The notes: generated from the letters alone by a model not told the origin. Shown: positions 15,193-24,378, numbered from the stretch's first letter. The stretch is 64,000 nt of DNA from Algoriphagus antarcticus (GCF_002150685.1 NZ_MSSW01000007.1:1-64000); one strand, 5' to 3'. Made by a program: numbers and translations.

Positions 15193-16428
15193 ATGGAAAC
15201 TTTAGACCATAAGGAGGTAATAAATCTGCTCCTCCAGCTCGCATCTATTCTTATTCTGGCAAGAGTCTTTGCTGAGATAGCAAGGAAATTCAAGCAACCC
15301 GCCGTAATAGGTGAAATATTTGCCGGGATTATTCTAGGCCCGACAATTCTCGGAAATTTCTTTCCAGGAGCCCATGAGTATTTATTCAGCTCGCATGAGA
15401 TGACCAATATAGCCTTTGATGGCTTTGTTCAGATCTCCGTGGTGCTGTTGCTCTTCATCGCTGGTCTGGAAGTAGAATTGCACATCGTGTGGAGTCAGGG
15501 CAAAAAAGCACTTTACATAGCTGTGGCTTCCATGATCTTACCGATCATTGCCGGTTTTGTAGTAGCCTACGCATTCCCTGAGTTTTTAGGTGTAAATATC
15601 AATGATAGAATAGTCGCCTCTACATTTTTCGGGCTGGCCATTTCCATTACCGGGCTGGCCATAGTTGCCAGGATTCTCATGGATTTGAATCTCTTCAAAA
15701 CATCCTCAGGACTGCTAATTATAGCAGGAGCCATGATCGTGGATGTATTAGGCTGGCTAATTTTCTCCGTGATTTTATCTCTTTCCGAGTCTGGAAGTGA
15801 AGGTTTGGGAGTATGGCCCACAATCGGATTAACACTACTTTTTACACTTGTCATGCTGACGGTGGGAAAAGGACTTATCAACAAGGTATTACCATGGATT
15901 AACAAAAAAATGGCATGGCCAGGAGGCTTACTTTCTCTTTCATTGGCAGTTTGTTTTTTGGCTGCGTCGTTCACAGAATTCATTGGAATTCACGCCATTT
16001 TTGGAGCGTTTATCATTGGCGTTGCATTGGGAGATTCGGAGTATTTGACGGAAAAAGCCAAGGAGATTTTACACCAGTTTATCAATAATATTTTCGCGCC
16101 TATCTTCTTTGTTTCTATCGGACTCAAAGTGAACTTCATCACAGGATTTGACCCGGGGATCGTCGGGGTGGTGATTATTGTAGGGTTGGTGACCAAATAT
16201 TATGGAGCCTATTTTGGAGGAAGACTCGCAGGAGTATCCCGCAAAGAATCCATCGTGGCGGGCTTTGGTATGAGTACACGGGGAAGTATGGATATAGTAC
16301 TGGGATTGATAGCTTTAGAGAACGGATTGGTGACCGAGCCGCTCTTTATTGGCTTGGTGATTTTAGCGATTATCGCCAGTATGAGTGCGGGGCCTTTGAT
16401 AGGTTGGGCAAGGAATCTGAAGATCTGA
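15193..16428 (+). CDS. Na+/H+ antiporter, CPA2 (Kef/NapA) family
   Basis: A 411-residue inner-membrane protein with about 12-13 hydrophobic segments. It shows the CPA2 signatures QPAVIGEIFAGIILGPTILG at about 35-55 and FLLFIAGLEVEL-like helix at about 95. A second repeat contains HAIFGAFIIGVALG and a C-terminal STRGSMDIVLGLIALENGLV helix. It exchanges monovalent cations for protons. It ends without the TrkA-N regulatory domain seen in KefB/C, and the upstream Usp protein may substitute for that input. Confidence 0.9.
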   Translation: METLDHKEVINLLLQLASILILARVFAEIARKFKQPAVIGEIFAGIILGPTILGNFFPGAHEYLFSSHEMTNIAFDGFVQISVVLLLFIAGLEVELHIVWSQGKKALYIAVASMILPIIAGFVVAYAFPEFLGVNINDRIVASTFFGLAISITGLAIVARILMDLNLFKTSSGLLIIAGAMIVDVLGWLIFSVILSLSESGSEGLGVWPTIGLTLLFTLVMLTVGKGLINKVLPWINKKMAWPGGLLSLSLAVCFLAASFTEFIGIHAIFGAFIIGVALGDSEYLTEKAKEILHQFINNIFAPIFFVSIGLKVNFITGFDPGIVGVVIIVGLVTKYYGAYFGGRLAGVSRKESIVAGFGMSTRGSMDIVLGLIALENGLVTEPLFIGLVILAIIASMSAGPLIGWARNLKI

Positions 16429-16528
16429 GTGCTTTTTACTATGGTTGATTTCCAGAATCAATTGGCTAAATCTAACAATCGGACGTATTTTTGGGTTTTC
16501 AATCAGAAATATTTACAAAAGAGCGCAC

Positions 16529-17587
16529 ATGACTAAAACCGGAAAAACCGGCGTTTTGCTGGTGAACCTGGGAACTCCAGACAGTACCGCTACCGGCGAT
16601 GTAAGAAAATACCTTCGCGAATTTCTAATGGACGGGCGAGTAATCGACATCCCGGTTGTTTTTAGATGGATGCTGATCAACTTGATCATTGCGCCTTTTC
16701 GAGCACCCAAATCCGCTCACGAATACCGAAAACTTTGGACAGATCGAGGTTCACCATTGCTATTTCATACAGTGGATCTCAAAGATAGGCTGATAGAAAA
16801 ACTTGATCCCAAGCAGTACAAAGTAGCTTTCGCAATGCGCTATCAAACTCCTTCAATTGAAGCCGGATTGGAAGAATTGAGAAAAGCACATGTATCCAAA
16901 ATCATCGTACTTCCACTTTTTCCTCAATACGCTTCCGCATCAACTGGCTCCGTTCAGGACAAAGTGATGGAGATTGTACGAGGCTGGCAGATCATTCCTG
17001 ACATTTCATTTATCAGCAATTTCATAGAGCAACCGTTGTTCTTGGAAGCTTGGGCAGAGCGGGGAAGAGCTATGCTGGAAGGGAAAGAATACGACAAAAT
17101 CCTTTTCTCCTACCACGGACTTCCTGAGCGGCACATCCTCAAAGGCTCTGTAGATGGGTATTGCCAGCTTGGTGCTTGCTGTAATAAATATGGTGCAAAA
17201 AACCATTATTGCTACCGGGCACAATGCTTTAAGACTACACGCTTGATATGCGAGAAACTCGGAATCCCAGAAGACAAGGCTGTGAACTGCTTCCAGTCCA
17301 GATTAGGCAATGACCCATGGGTGAAACCGTATACTGACGATGTGATCGACGATTTAACGAAACAGGGAGTCAAGAAAGTATTGGCTTTCTCTCCGGCTTT
17401 TGTTGCAGATTGCTTAGAAACTACCGTAGAAGTGGCGGAAGAATACAGAGACAAATTCATGGAAAAGGGAGGAGAAGAGTGGGATTTAGTTCCTAGTTTG
17501 AATTCTGAAAATACCTGGGTGGAATGCGTGAAAGAAATGGTGCTGGAGCAATCAGGTATGACTTCTCGGGAGACTATTAACCACTGA
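16529..17587 (+). CDS. hemH: Ferrochelatase
   Basis: A 352-residue enzyme inserting Fe2+ into protoporphyrin IX, the last step of protohaem synthesis. The start MTKTGKTGVLLVNLGTP at 16529 is preferred over the 84-bp longer frame because it gives the family N-terminus. Landmarks: VNLGTPDS, the catalytic His in SYHGLPERH (about 194), and a Cys-rich CQLGACCNKYG...CYRAQCF segment (about 208-232). A C-terminal FSPAFVADCLETTVEV carries the conserved Glu. hemD and hemW also occur in this window but are not linked to it. Confidence 0.95.
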   Translation: MTKTGKTGVLLVNLGTPDSTATGDVRKYLREFLMDGRVIDIPVVFRWMLINLIIAPFRAPKSAHEYRKLWTDRGSPLLFHTVDLKDRLIEKLDPKQYKVAFAMRYQTPSIEAGLEELRKAHVSKIIVLPLFPQYASASTGSVQDKVMEIVRGWQIIPDISFISNFIEQPLFLEAWAERGRAMLEGKEYDKILFSYHGLPERHILKGSVDGYCQLGACCNKYGAKNHYCYRAQCFKTTRLICEKLGIPEDKAVNCFQSRLGNDPWVKPYTDDVIDDLTKQGVKKVLAFSPAFVADCLETTVEVAEEYRDKFMEKGGEEWDLVPSLNSENTWVECVKEMVLEQSGMTSRETINH

Positions 17588-18081
17588 GAGCGCGGAGGAA
17601 AACACAGAGAGCGCAGCTTATGATTTTATCCTGCTTATAAAAAGACTGAAAGTCTTGAGAATGCCGTTTTCACGCTTCTCCAGAAGCAGCACTTAAGGCT
17701 CTCCAATCGAGCTTTGGGCTAAGAGTTTAGTAGGTGAAAATCAATTTCTAGGATTAGGACTGAAGGCCCTAAATAACCCAGCCCAGTTCTTTAGGGCTGG
17801 GTTAAAAAAGCAAACTAAACAAAGAACAACTCTTTTCTTCTTATTCGACGAACCATCCCCGTAGGAGGAAAGAATTTTTTCGATATTATTCATAGTGAAC
17901 GCAGTCTGGACACTGCATTGCGAGTCTGAAGACTTCGCACCAAGTAAGGAATTGTGAACTTTGCGAAATCTTTATGGGCGTTGCGGTTAAAATAGATTTT
18001 CACAAAAAACCTGCACCTCATACCTCTCATTAGGCGATTCAACTTTAACCTCCATATCTCCCCCTTTTACATAGAACCTAT
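17579..18081. repeat. Repeat-dense intergenic region (about 500 bp)
   Basis: No gene is supported. At 17579-17612 a family-3 repeat reads ACCACTGAGAGCGCGGAGG then AAAACACAGAGAGCGC. At 17775-17803 there is a 10-bp perfect stem AACCCAGCCC/GGGCTGGGTT. At 17925-17975 there is a TTGCGAG and CTTCGCACC pair and TTGCGAAATCTTTATGGGC, the inverse of the repeat at 6215-6235. It looks like an assemblage of REP-like elements. Confidence 0.55.
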
Positions 18082-18089
18082 TAACTTTG
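18082..18089 (+). promoter_or_regulatory. Possible -7 element for purM
   Basis: TAACTTTG matches TANNTTTG 29 bp upstream of the purM ATG. No well-spaced TTTG -33 element is visible, so this is tentative. Confidence 0.35.
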
Positions 18090-18117
18090 CAAGCATATCT
18101 GGTCAACCAAAATCGAC

Positions 18118-19281
18118 ATGAACGAACGATACATGCAAAGGGGAGTTTCCGCTTCCAAAGAAGATGTCCACAAGGCTATTTCCAATCTTGACAAAGGACT
18201 TTTCCCTCAGGCCTTTTGCAAAATCGTAGAAGATACCCTCGGCAACGATCCTGACTACTGCAACATCATGCATGCGGACGGTGCCGGCACCAAATCTTCC
18301 CTAGCCTATTCCTACTGGAAAGAAACAGGCGACCTGAGTGTGTGGAAAGGCATCGCTCAGGATGCGATCATCATGAATATAGATGATTTGCTTTGTGTAG
18401 GTGCGATCAATAATATCCTCGTATCGTCCACCATCGGAAGAAACAAAAATCTGATTCCAGGCGAAGTAATTTCCGCTATCATCCAAGGCACCGAAGAAGT
18501 ACTTCAGATGCTTCGTGACAATGGTGTAAATGCTGTTCTCACAGGTGGAGAAACTGCCGATGTGGGAGATTTGGTCCGCACGATTATCGTAGATAGCACG
18601 GTGACTTGCAGAATGAGACGCGATGAGGTGATCTCAAATGATCAGATTCAAGGTGGTGACGTGATTGTAGGTTTGGCTTCTTTTGGTCAGGCGAAATATG
18701 AAACATCATATAACGGCGGCATGGGAAGCAATGGCCTTACCTCAGCCCGTCATGATGTTTTCAATAAAGTTTTGAAGACAAAATACCCTGAGAGCTTTGA
18801 TCCAACTATTCCGGATGAGCTTGTTTACTCAGGAAAATATAACCTGACTGATCCAGCACCAGGTGCACAGGTAAATATTGGAAAGCTAGTTCTTTCCCCG
18901 ACCAGAACTTACGCGCCGATTATGGTGGATGTGCTGAATTACATGAGATCTAGAATCCATGGATTGGTTCATTGCAGCGGTGGAGCGCAGACGAAAGTGC
19001 TTCATTTTGTAAATGATGTGCATGTGATCAAAGACAATCTTTTTGAGACTCCTGCCCTTTTCAAAATCATCCAGGAAGAAAGTGGTACTGACTGGCAAGA
19101 GATGTATAAGGTCTTCAATATGGGCCACAGAATGGAAGTTTATCTCGACGAGCGCTATGCTGAAGAGATCATCGATATTGCCGAATCCTATGGTGTAGAG
19201 GCGCAGATTATCGGTCGTGTAGAACCTCATCAAGGCAAAAAAGTAACTATAAACAGCCCACACGGTAATTTTGAATATTAA
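18118..19281 (+). CDS. purM: Phosphoribosylformylglycinamidine cyclo-ligase (AIR synthase)
   Basis: A 387-residue purine-pathway enzyme that cyclises FGAM to AIR using ATP. It shows the PurM fold order: MHADGAGTKSSLAYSYW (about 53-68), QDAIIMNIDDLLCVGA (about 82-98), LTGGETADVGDLVRT (about 140-155), the SNGLTSARHDVF nucleotide/FGAM site (about 203-214) and a C-terminal FNMGHRMEVY. The length is that of the longer Bacteroidota form. It is separated from the next gene by only 5 bp (or 26 bp from the later start). Confidence 0.93.
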   Translation: MNERYMQRGVSASKEDVHKAISNLDKGLFPQAFCKIVEDTLGNDPDYCNIMHADGAGTKSSLAYSYWKETGDLSVWKGIAQDAIIMNIDDLLCVGAINNILVSSTIGRNKNLIPGEVISAIIQGTEEVLQMLRDNGVNAVLTGGETADVGDLVRTIIVDSTVTCRMRRDEVISNDQIQGGDVIVGLASFGQAKYETSYNGGMGSNGLTSARHDVFNKVLKTKYPESFDPTIPDELVYSGKYNLTDPAPGAQVNIGKLVLSPTRTYAPIMVDVLNYMRSRIHGLVHCSGGAQTKVLHFVNDVHVIKDNLFETPALFKIIQEESGTDWQEMYKVFNMGHRMEVYLDERYAEEIIDIAESYGVEAQIIGRVEPHQGKKVTINSPHGNFEY

Positions 19282-19307
19282 GCAAAATGGGCGCTAAAAG
19301 CATCGTC

Positions 19308-20627
19308 ATGAAAACAACAAAAGTCCTTTCCTGGACTTTTGTTGTTTTGGTAATAATTGGATTGATCGTATTAACAAAAGTAGATCGCTCACCGATTCAG
19401 GATCAGCCTTTTTACAAGGAGACTTTAGAGAGATTAGATCAAAGCACTTTTTCAACTTCCCAAGGTGAAACGTGGATTGCAGGTTGGTCTAGGGTCAACA
19501 TGACTCCAGCCGAGCCCGCGGATCTGGTGGGCTATGCACCTAGGGGAAAATACGAGTTCGTGCAGGACAGTAGCTATGTCAAAGCAATTGCGCTTTCGAA
19601 CGGAAAATCGCGAGTCGCTTGGCTCAATTATGAATTACTAATTGTTCATCCTAACCTTGCTGAGCAAATACATAAAGCTATAAAAGAAGCAAAACTACCA
19701 CTTGATCAGGTAATTTTCACCGCTACCCACACGCACTCTGGAATGGGTGGCTACATGCCTGGTCCTATGGGTGAAATTGCTTTTGGAGGGTACGATCAGA
19801 AAATCGTTGACCTGATGGTGAACAGCAGCATTTCAGCTTTGCAAAACGCGATAGCTAATCAGGATACAGTTTCCATTAACTATCGAAAAGCTGATGCAGG
19901 CGCTTTGGTTGCCAATAGATTCGTCAAAGACGGGCCGACAGATCCCTTTGTTCGTCAGCTTATTTTCACCAAAAAGTCTGGTAAAAAAGCCACTTTTCTA
20001 ACCTACTCGGCACATGCCACCACTTTGAGTCCCAAGTTTATGGGCTTGTCGGGAGATTACCCTTTTTACCTAGCTAAAGACTTGGAGGAAGGAGGATTTG
20101 AATTTGCGCTCTATGCAGCTGGGACAGTGGGGAGCCATAGTCCAGTTAGGTCCGGGAATACACCTGAAATGGTAAAATTATACGCTCATCGATTGGATTC
20201 AACGTTAAATCTTCGGATAACAAATTATTCTGCCATTGAGAACAATCAGATCCGAACTGGGTACTTGCCAATCTCCTTAAGAGAACCACACCTAAGAGTG
20301 TCTGATAATATACGCCTCCGCCCTTGGCTGTTCAATTACCTACTCGGCGACACGAATGCTCACCTCGACATCACTCAGATCGGCAATACGCTGATGATCG
20401 CATCAAGTGGAGAAATTTCAGGAGTTTTTTATGAGAAATGGGAGAAGCTGGCGCAAAGCAGAGACTTGAACCTGATCATAACTACATTCAACGGCGGCTA
20501 CATCGGCTACATTACTCCTGATGAGCTGTATGACGAAAACTTCCATGAAGTACGCGAGATGAATTGGTACGGTCCAGGAAACGGGAAATACTTTGATGAT
20601 TTAATTTTGAAGATCTTAGAAAAATAA
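19308..20627 (+). CDS. Neutral/alkaline ceramidase-family hydrolase
   Basis: A 439-residue exported or membrane-anchored protein. The hydrophobic segment LSWTFVVLVIIGLIVLT follows the ATG at 19308; an upstream ATG at 19287 is also possible. The neutral ceramidase N-terminal domain begins AGWSRVNMTPAEPADLVGYAPRGK. It has the zinc-site THTHSGMGG (about 140-150) and a second metal/active segment TYSAHATTLSP...SGDYP (about 232-252). The family splits the amide of N-acyl sphingosines. Bacteroidota make sphingolipids, so self-lipid turnover or host/environmental ceramide use are both possible. A striking 16-bp inverted repeat occupies its first codons. Confidence 0.85.
   Translation: MKTTKVLSWTFVVLVIIGLIVLTKVDRSPIQDQPFYKETLERLDQSTFSTSQGETWIAGWSRVNMTPAEPADLVGYAPRGKYEFVQDSSYVKAIALSNGKSRVAWLNYELLIVHPNLAEQIHKAIKEAKLPLDQVIFTATHTHSGMGGYMPGPMGEIAFGGYDQKIVDLMVNSSISALQNAIANQDTVSINYRKADAGALVANRFVKDGPTDPFVRQLIFTKKSGKKATFLTYSAHATTLSPKFMGLSGDYPFYLAKDLEEGGFEFALYAAGTVGSHSPVRSGNTPEMVKLYAHRLDSTLNLRITNYSAIENNQIRTGYLPISLREPHLRVSDNIRLRPWLFNYLLGDTNAHLDITQIGNTLMIASSGEISGVFYEKWEKLAQSRDLNLIITTFNGGYIGYITPDELYDENFHEVREMNWYGPGNGKYFDDLILKILEK
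19311..19350 (+). terminator. Perfect 16-bp inverted repeat inside the ceramidase start region
   Basis: AAAACAACAAAAGTCC (19311-19326), a 6-nt loop TTTCCT, then GGACTTTTGTTGTTTT (19333-19348). The 3' arm is T-rich, so the RNA resembles an intrinsic terminator immediately downstream of purM, but it begins directly after the ATG of the ceramidase and encodes part of its membrane segment. It may act as an attenuator between the two genes. Confidence 0.5.
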
Positions 20628-20720
20628 AGGAGTATTTTGTCTTTAATTGCCTATTTTTGACAAAATTGTCCGAATAAAGAAATCTGTCTTTAAGTCGGTA
20701 GTACCTTAATTGTAAATTCT

Positions 20721-21107
20721 ATGAAATCATCAACACTGAAAAGTATATATCACTGCAAATGTCCACGCTGCCATGAAGGAGACTTGTTTCTACGTGGTCA
20801 AATACTCAATCCAACCAAATTTTCGGATATGAATAAGGAGTGTTCGCATTGTGGACAATATTTTGAACCCGAGCCTGGTTTTTATTTAGGTGCTATGTTC
20901 GTTAGCTACGGCTTCAATACAGCTGTTTTTATAGCAATTTGGGTAGCTGTATCATTACTCAAACCTGATTATTCGCTTACCCTTTTGCTCACGTTAATAG
21001 GGGTAGCTATCCTGGTTTTAACTCCGTTTATTTATAGAATTAGTAGATCAATGTGGATTGCGTTTTTTGTCCCCTTTCGTGGCAAAGATCTACCAAGCTC
21101 CAACTGA
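20721..21107 (+). CDS. DUF983 family membrane protein with zinc-ribbon-like cysteines
   Basis: A 128-residue protein. An N-terminal CKCPRCHEGDLF and a CSHCG pair form a four-Cys ribbon (about 13-45), followed by EPGFYLGAMFVSYGFNT and two transmembrane helices (about 58-78 and 85-104), the DUF983 layout. Function is not established. A TATTTTTG motif at 20652-20659 could be its -7 element, but no paired -33 is visible. Confidence 0.88.
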   Translation: MKSSTLKSIYHCKCPRCHEGDLFLRGQILNPTKFSDMNKECSHCGQYFEPEPGFYLGAMFVSYGFNTAVFIAIWVAVSLLKPDYSLTLLLTLIGVAILVLTPFIYRISRSMWIAFFVPFRGKDLPSSN

Positions 21108-21176
21108 TTACTAACGCATTTCAGCAGGCTTTTCGAAAAAAAATCAACCGTAACTTCAGACCAATTCAGGAGTGAA

Positions 21177-21788
21177 TTAGCCGATATTTGCGTGTGATTT
21201 CCAAACCTGTGCTTTCATCCATCCACCCAAGAATTCCTTTTCTGCATTTTTTACCCAGTTTTGGGCAAGAAAAATCCCCTCATAATCAGGAAGATTTGTC
21301 CGCTTGTGATTCGCTGTTATCCTGAAGAAAAGAATCATACTCCGATTCATAAACCGTTGATAGGTGTTTTTGGGAGGAAAAAAATCAGCAAGATAAATCC
21401 TGCCTTGTGCGGTCATACTTTTTCTAATTTCTTCCAAAAAATCAACTATCTCCTCGTCCTCCATGGTATCCAATACAAAATGAAGCCAAACTTCATCAAA
21501 TAAATTTCCCTTTTCAGCTTGAAAAAAGTCCAAATGAAACGTCAGGTTGCTTTCTGCCAGATTTACTTTTGCCTTGCTGAGCATCGCATGGGAGATTTCC
21601 CAATATTCTCCTGATAGCTGACTTTGGAAATCTTGATAGTCGAGACCATCTCCACCACCGATAATTAAGAGCCTTTTCTTCGACAGATTTTCTACAAAAT
21701 AGCTTTTTGCCTGCATCAACTGATCGGCAAAAACCAGTTTGGAGAGGCGATTGTAAAATGGAGCGAGGAAATTGTAATGATCTTTCAC
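21177..21788 (-). CDS. Class I SAM-dependent methyltransferase
   Basis: About 203 residues from a GTG start at 21788 (then KDHYNFLAPFYNRLSKLVF, the UbiE-like entry helix). An in-frame ATG at 21899 would add 37 residues of non-family sequence and run through a leader-element copy, so I prefer the GTG. Motif I is LLIIGGGDGLDYQDF (about 40-52), a post-motif II VWLHFVLDTMEDEE matches acidic loops, and YLADFFPP follows. Substrate unknown. It is divergent from the acyl-CoA dehydrogenase gene. Confidence 0.75.
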   Translation of the reverse strand: MKDHYNFLAPFYNRLSKLVFADQLMQAKSYFVENLSKKRLLIIGGGDGLDYQDFQSQLSGEYWEISHAMLSKAKVNLAESNLTFHLDFFQAEKGNLFDEVWLHFVLDTMEDEEIVDFLEEIRKSMTAQGRIYLADFFPPKNTYQRFMNRSMILFFRITANHKRTNLPDYEGIFLAQNWVKNAEKEFLGGWMKAQVWKSHANIG

Positions 21789-21827
21789 TAGTTTAAAGGA
21801 ATGGAATAAACTCCAAAATACCTTTAT

Positions 21828-21918
21828 ATGAAATCGAGCATAATGAAAAAAGTCACACAGTGTGATGATTATCAGCCATGCGAGATTCCATATGGCCATT
21901 GAAAAACTACTATATCAT
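21828..21918 (+). repeat. Leader element copy D (with micro-ORF 21828-21902)
   Basis: It starts ATGAAATCGAGCATAATG, continues GTCACACAGTGTGATGATTA, then GCGAGATTCC and TATGGCC, and ends at the ATG of the acyl-CoA dehydrogenase. The first 13 bases are identical to copy C's and copy A's, and the next 45 align with copy E. The 24-codon micro-ORF begins MKSSIMKKVTQ, close to copy C's MKSSRAQSVTQ. Confidence 0.7.
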
Positions 21919-23277
21919 ATGAAGAACCTTTTCAAAAAAATCGGAGGGCTTCGACAGCTTTTGTCCTCGGTGGATCTGGACCAAATCTCCAAGCTTTCCC
22001 AAAAAGTAGACCTCTCAAAAATGGTTGGGCTTGTCTCCCAAATGAGTGAGGAAGATCTCTCCAAAATGATGGGAATGCTTAAAGGTGGAAGTAAACCCAA
22101 GGTGATTCCCCCGATTAATGGTGATTTTTATGAATTAGGGAAAACACTTCCGAATCATGAGCGTGAGATCCAGCTTCGTGTGCGCGAGTTTATGGAACGA
22201 GAAATCAAGCCTATTGCCAATGACTATTGGAATCGAGGGGAATTCCCCATGCAGATTATTCCAAAAATGGCCGAACTAGATATTGCCGGATTGACCTATC
22301 AAGGTTATGGCTGTCCGGGTCACTCCGCACTTCTGGAGGGATTCATAGCCATGGAAATGGCAAGAATCGACACGTCTATTTCTACTTTTTTTGGGGTACA
22401 AAGCGGTCTTGCCATGGGATCGATATACCTCTGTGGCTCAGAAGCTCAAAAACAAGAATGGCTTCCCCCAATGCAAAAGCTGGAAAAAATCGGAGCTTTT
22501 GGACTGACCGAACCGTTAGTAGGCTCAGGTGCGGCTGGCGGATTGAACACGACTTGCAAGCGTGAAGGCAACTCTTGGGTTCTCAATGGTCAAAAGAAAT
22601 GGATCGGCAACGCGACTTTTTCCGATATGACGATCATCTGGGCAAGGGATTTGGAAGATCAGCAGGTGAAAGGATTTATCGTTCGAAAGGGGAATCCTGG
22701 ATTTTTAGCAGAAAAGATGGAAGATAAAATGGCCCTCCGAACAGTCCAAAATGCCTTGATCACGCTGACGAATTGCGAAGTACCCGAGTCAGATCGACTT
22801 CAGGAAGCCAACTCTTTCCGGGATACCGCAAAAGTACTACGCATGACCAGAGCCGGAGTAGCTTGGCAAGCAGTAGGATGCTCAAGAGGAGCATATGAAT
22901 TGGCTTTGGCCTATACGAACGAGCGAATCCAATTTGGTCGTCCCATCGCATCCTTCCAACTCGTGCAAGACATGCTTGTGACGATGCTTGGCGACCTTAC
23001 CGCCATGCAGACGATGGTGTTTCGCCTATCGGAAATGCAAGATGATGATATGCTCAAGGATGAGCATGCCTCGCTCGCAAAAGTATTCTGTACACTTCGA
23101 ATGCGCTCTATAGTGGATCATGCCCGGGAATTATTCGGAGGCAATGGAATCTTGCTGCGCTACGATATCGCGAGATTCGTGGCTGATGCGGAGGCTGTTT
23201 ATAGCTATGAAGGGACCAAAGAAATCAATTCACTGATCGTAGGTCGGGCTATTACAGGTCACAGTGCATTCGTCTAG
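21919..23277 (+). CDS. Acyl-CoA dehydrogenase family protein with N-terminal helical extension
   Basis: A 452-residue flavoenzyme from ATG 21919 (MKNLFKKIGG). Residues about 1-60 form an unusual Met/Leu-rich extension with three repeats of a DL-x-x-hydrophobic pattern (VDLDQISKL, VDLSKMVGL, EDLSKMMGM). The ACAD core follows. It has the N-terminal helical domain, the FAD-contact GAFGLTEP and WVLNGQKKWIGNA segments, a C-terminal helical domain with RIQFGRPIASFQ, and GGNGILLRYDIARFVADAEAVYSYEGT carrying the catalytic Glu. Sequence style is closest to glutaryl-CoA dehydrogenase/ACX4-type enzymes. Its stop overlaps the convergent gene by 4 nt. Confidence 0.9.
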   Translation: MKNLFKKIGGLRQLLSSVDLDQISKLSQKVDLSKMVGLVSQMSEEDLSKMMGMLKGGSKPKVIPPINGDFYELGKTLPNHEREIQLRVREFMEREIKPIANDYWNRGEFPMQIIPKMAELDIAGLTYQGYGCPGHSALLEGFIAMEMARIDTSISTFFGVQSGLAMGSIYLCGSEAQKQEWLPPMQKLEKIGAFGLTEPLVGSGAAGGLNTTCKREGNSWVLNGQKKWIGNATFSDMTIIWARDLEDQQVKGFIVRKGNPGFLAEKMEDKMALRTVQNALITLTNCEVPESDRLQEANSFRDTAKVLRMTRAGVAWQAVGCSRGAYELALAYTNERIQFGRPIASFQLVQDMLVTMLGDLTAMQTMVFRLSEMQDDDMLKDEHASLAKVFCTLRMRSIVDHARELFGGNGILLRYDIARFVADAEAVYSYEGTKEINSLIVGRAITGHSAFV

Positions 23278-24113
23278 AGCAAAAGAGTAAGTGCCGGAAC
23301 CAAGAATGCAATTTCCATTCGCATTCTGATTTGTTCGGGTCCTAGTCCAGATTTGAAAAAGCTCAAGTAGTGCAAAAGCAGCATGATCAATAGTAAACTC
23401 GGGAATATTCTATAGAAAGACTCTACCAGTAGCAATCCAGTGAGAGCAAGAAGTATCAATAGAATTGCCAACTGACGGATTCTTAGATTGAGTCTTTCCT
23501 GAGGTATGGTCGTGGCAATAGATGAAAATCCAGCTTTTTTGTCGGATTCTGTATCTAAACTGGAAAGCATAATCAAATTCAAATAGGCCAAGCCCATGTA
23601 CAAAATCGTCAAGCTAAAAACCGTCCAGGTATAATCTATTTCAGGCGTTTCGTACCATGGAAGCCATGCAATACCAATCGCATATAATATCGCTGAGCTA
23701 AGTTCCTTCAAGTGAAACTGCTTTGATGCAAGTTTCCTGACAGCGAGCATGATCAATAAAATCAGTACTCCCAATCCAGCACCTAAAAACAGCTCACGCG
23801 AAAACCCAAAGAATAGTATCGCCCAAACTAGACCAACTGAGCCAACTATTCCTAGCATGACTAACAGGGACTTTTGGTAAAGAAGGTGAAAATGATGCCT
23901 GTCTTCTGCATGATCCGAAGCAAGTTTTCTGGCATCCATCAAATGATCAGCCGTATAAATACACCAAACGGCCATTCCCAGTAAGGCATATTCCTGCCAG
24001 TCTAACTCAGCTCTCAGTGCTTTCGCAAAAAACAGCATGCCAGCCATCGCGCCGAGAACTACATCAATTGAAAGCCAGGTAAATCGCTGATAGATTTTAA
24101 AAAGAAACTGCAC
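23274..24113 (-). CDS. UbiA-like polytopic membrane protein
   Basis: A 279-residue protein with about 8-9 hydrophobic helices. A DHLMDARKLASD segment (about 56-67) after a hydrophobic helix resembles the first Asp-rich motif of UbiA prenyltransferases (which is NDxxDxxxD), and LSSLDTESDKKAGFSSIA (about 187-204) resembles the second Asp-rich motif. The assignment as a prenyltransferase is plausible but the motifs are not canonical. Convergent with the acyl-CoA dehydrogenase gene. Confidence 0.6.
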   Translation of the reverse strand: MQFLFKIYQRFTWLSIDVVLGAMAGMLFFAKALRAELDWQEYALLGMAVWCIYTADHLMDARKLASDHAEDRHHFHLLYQKSLLVMLGIVGSVGLVWAILFFGFSRELFLGAGLGVLILLIMLAVRKLASKQFHLKELSSAILYAIGIAWLPWYETPEIDYTWTVFSLTILYMGLAYLNLIMLSSLDTESDKKAGFSSIATTIPQERLNLRIRQLAILLILLALTGLLLVESFYRIFPSLLLIMLLLHYLSFFKSGLGPEQIRMRMEIAFLVPALTLLL

Positions 24114-24378
24114 GGATTAAAGATAGGGGGAATAGGCAAAAGTGCCTAGTTGACACGAAGATGCTATTGTAATTCATTAAATCTTATATCTGCTTAATTA
24201 ACGCCAATATAATGTGGCCAATATAGAATGAGGAAAAGGATTTAAATTCGGCTACTTCGGTCATCCGTCACCTGACTTCCAACCTTTCAATCAAAGAGAT
24301 TAAGTTGAATGGCCTCATTGCGGACAATTATAAATAAGTAATTTACCAGCCAATTCTCAACCCAATAACCCTTTACTC
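24114..24378. repeat. Intergenic region with family-2 repeat copy 3
   Basis: At 24248-24280 the sequence GGCTACTTCGGTCATCCGTC continues ACCTGACTTCC, shared with 4546-4585. A GGCCTCATTGCGGAC follows at about 24310, echoing GCCTCATTGCC next to the 4570 copy. No gene or clear promoter is visible. Confidence 0.55.
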
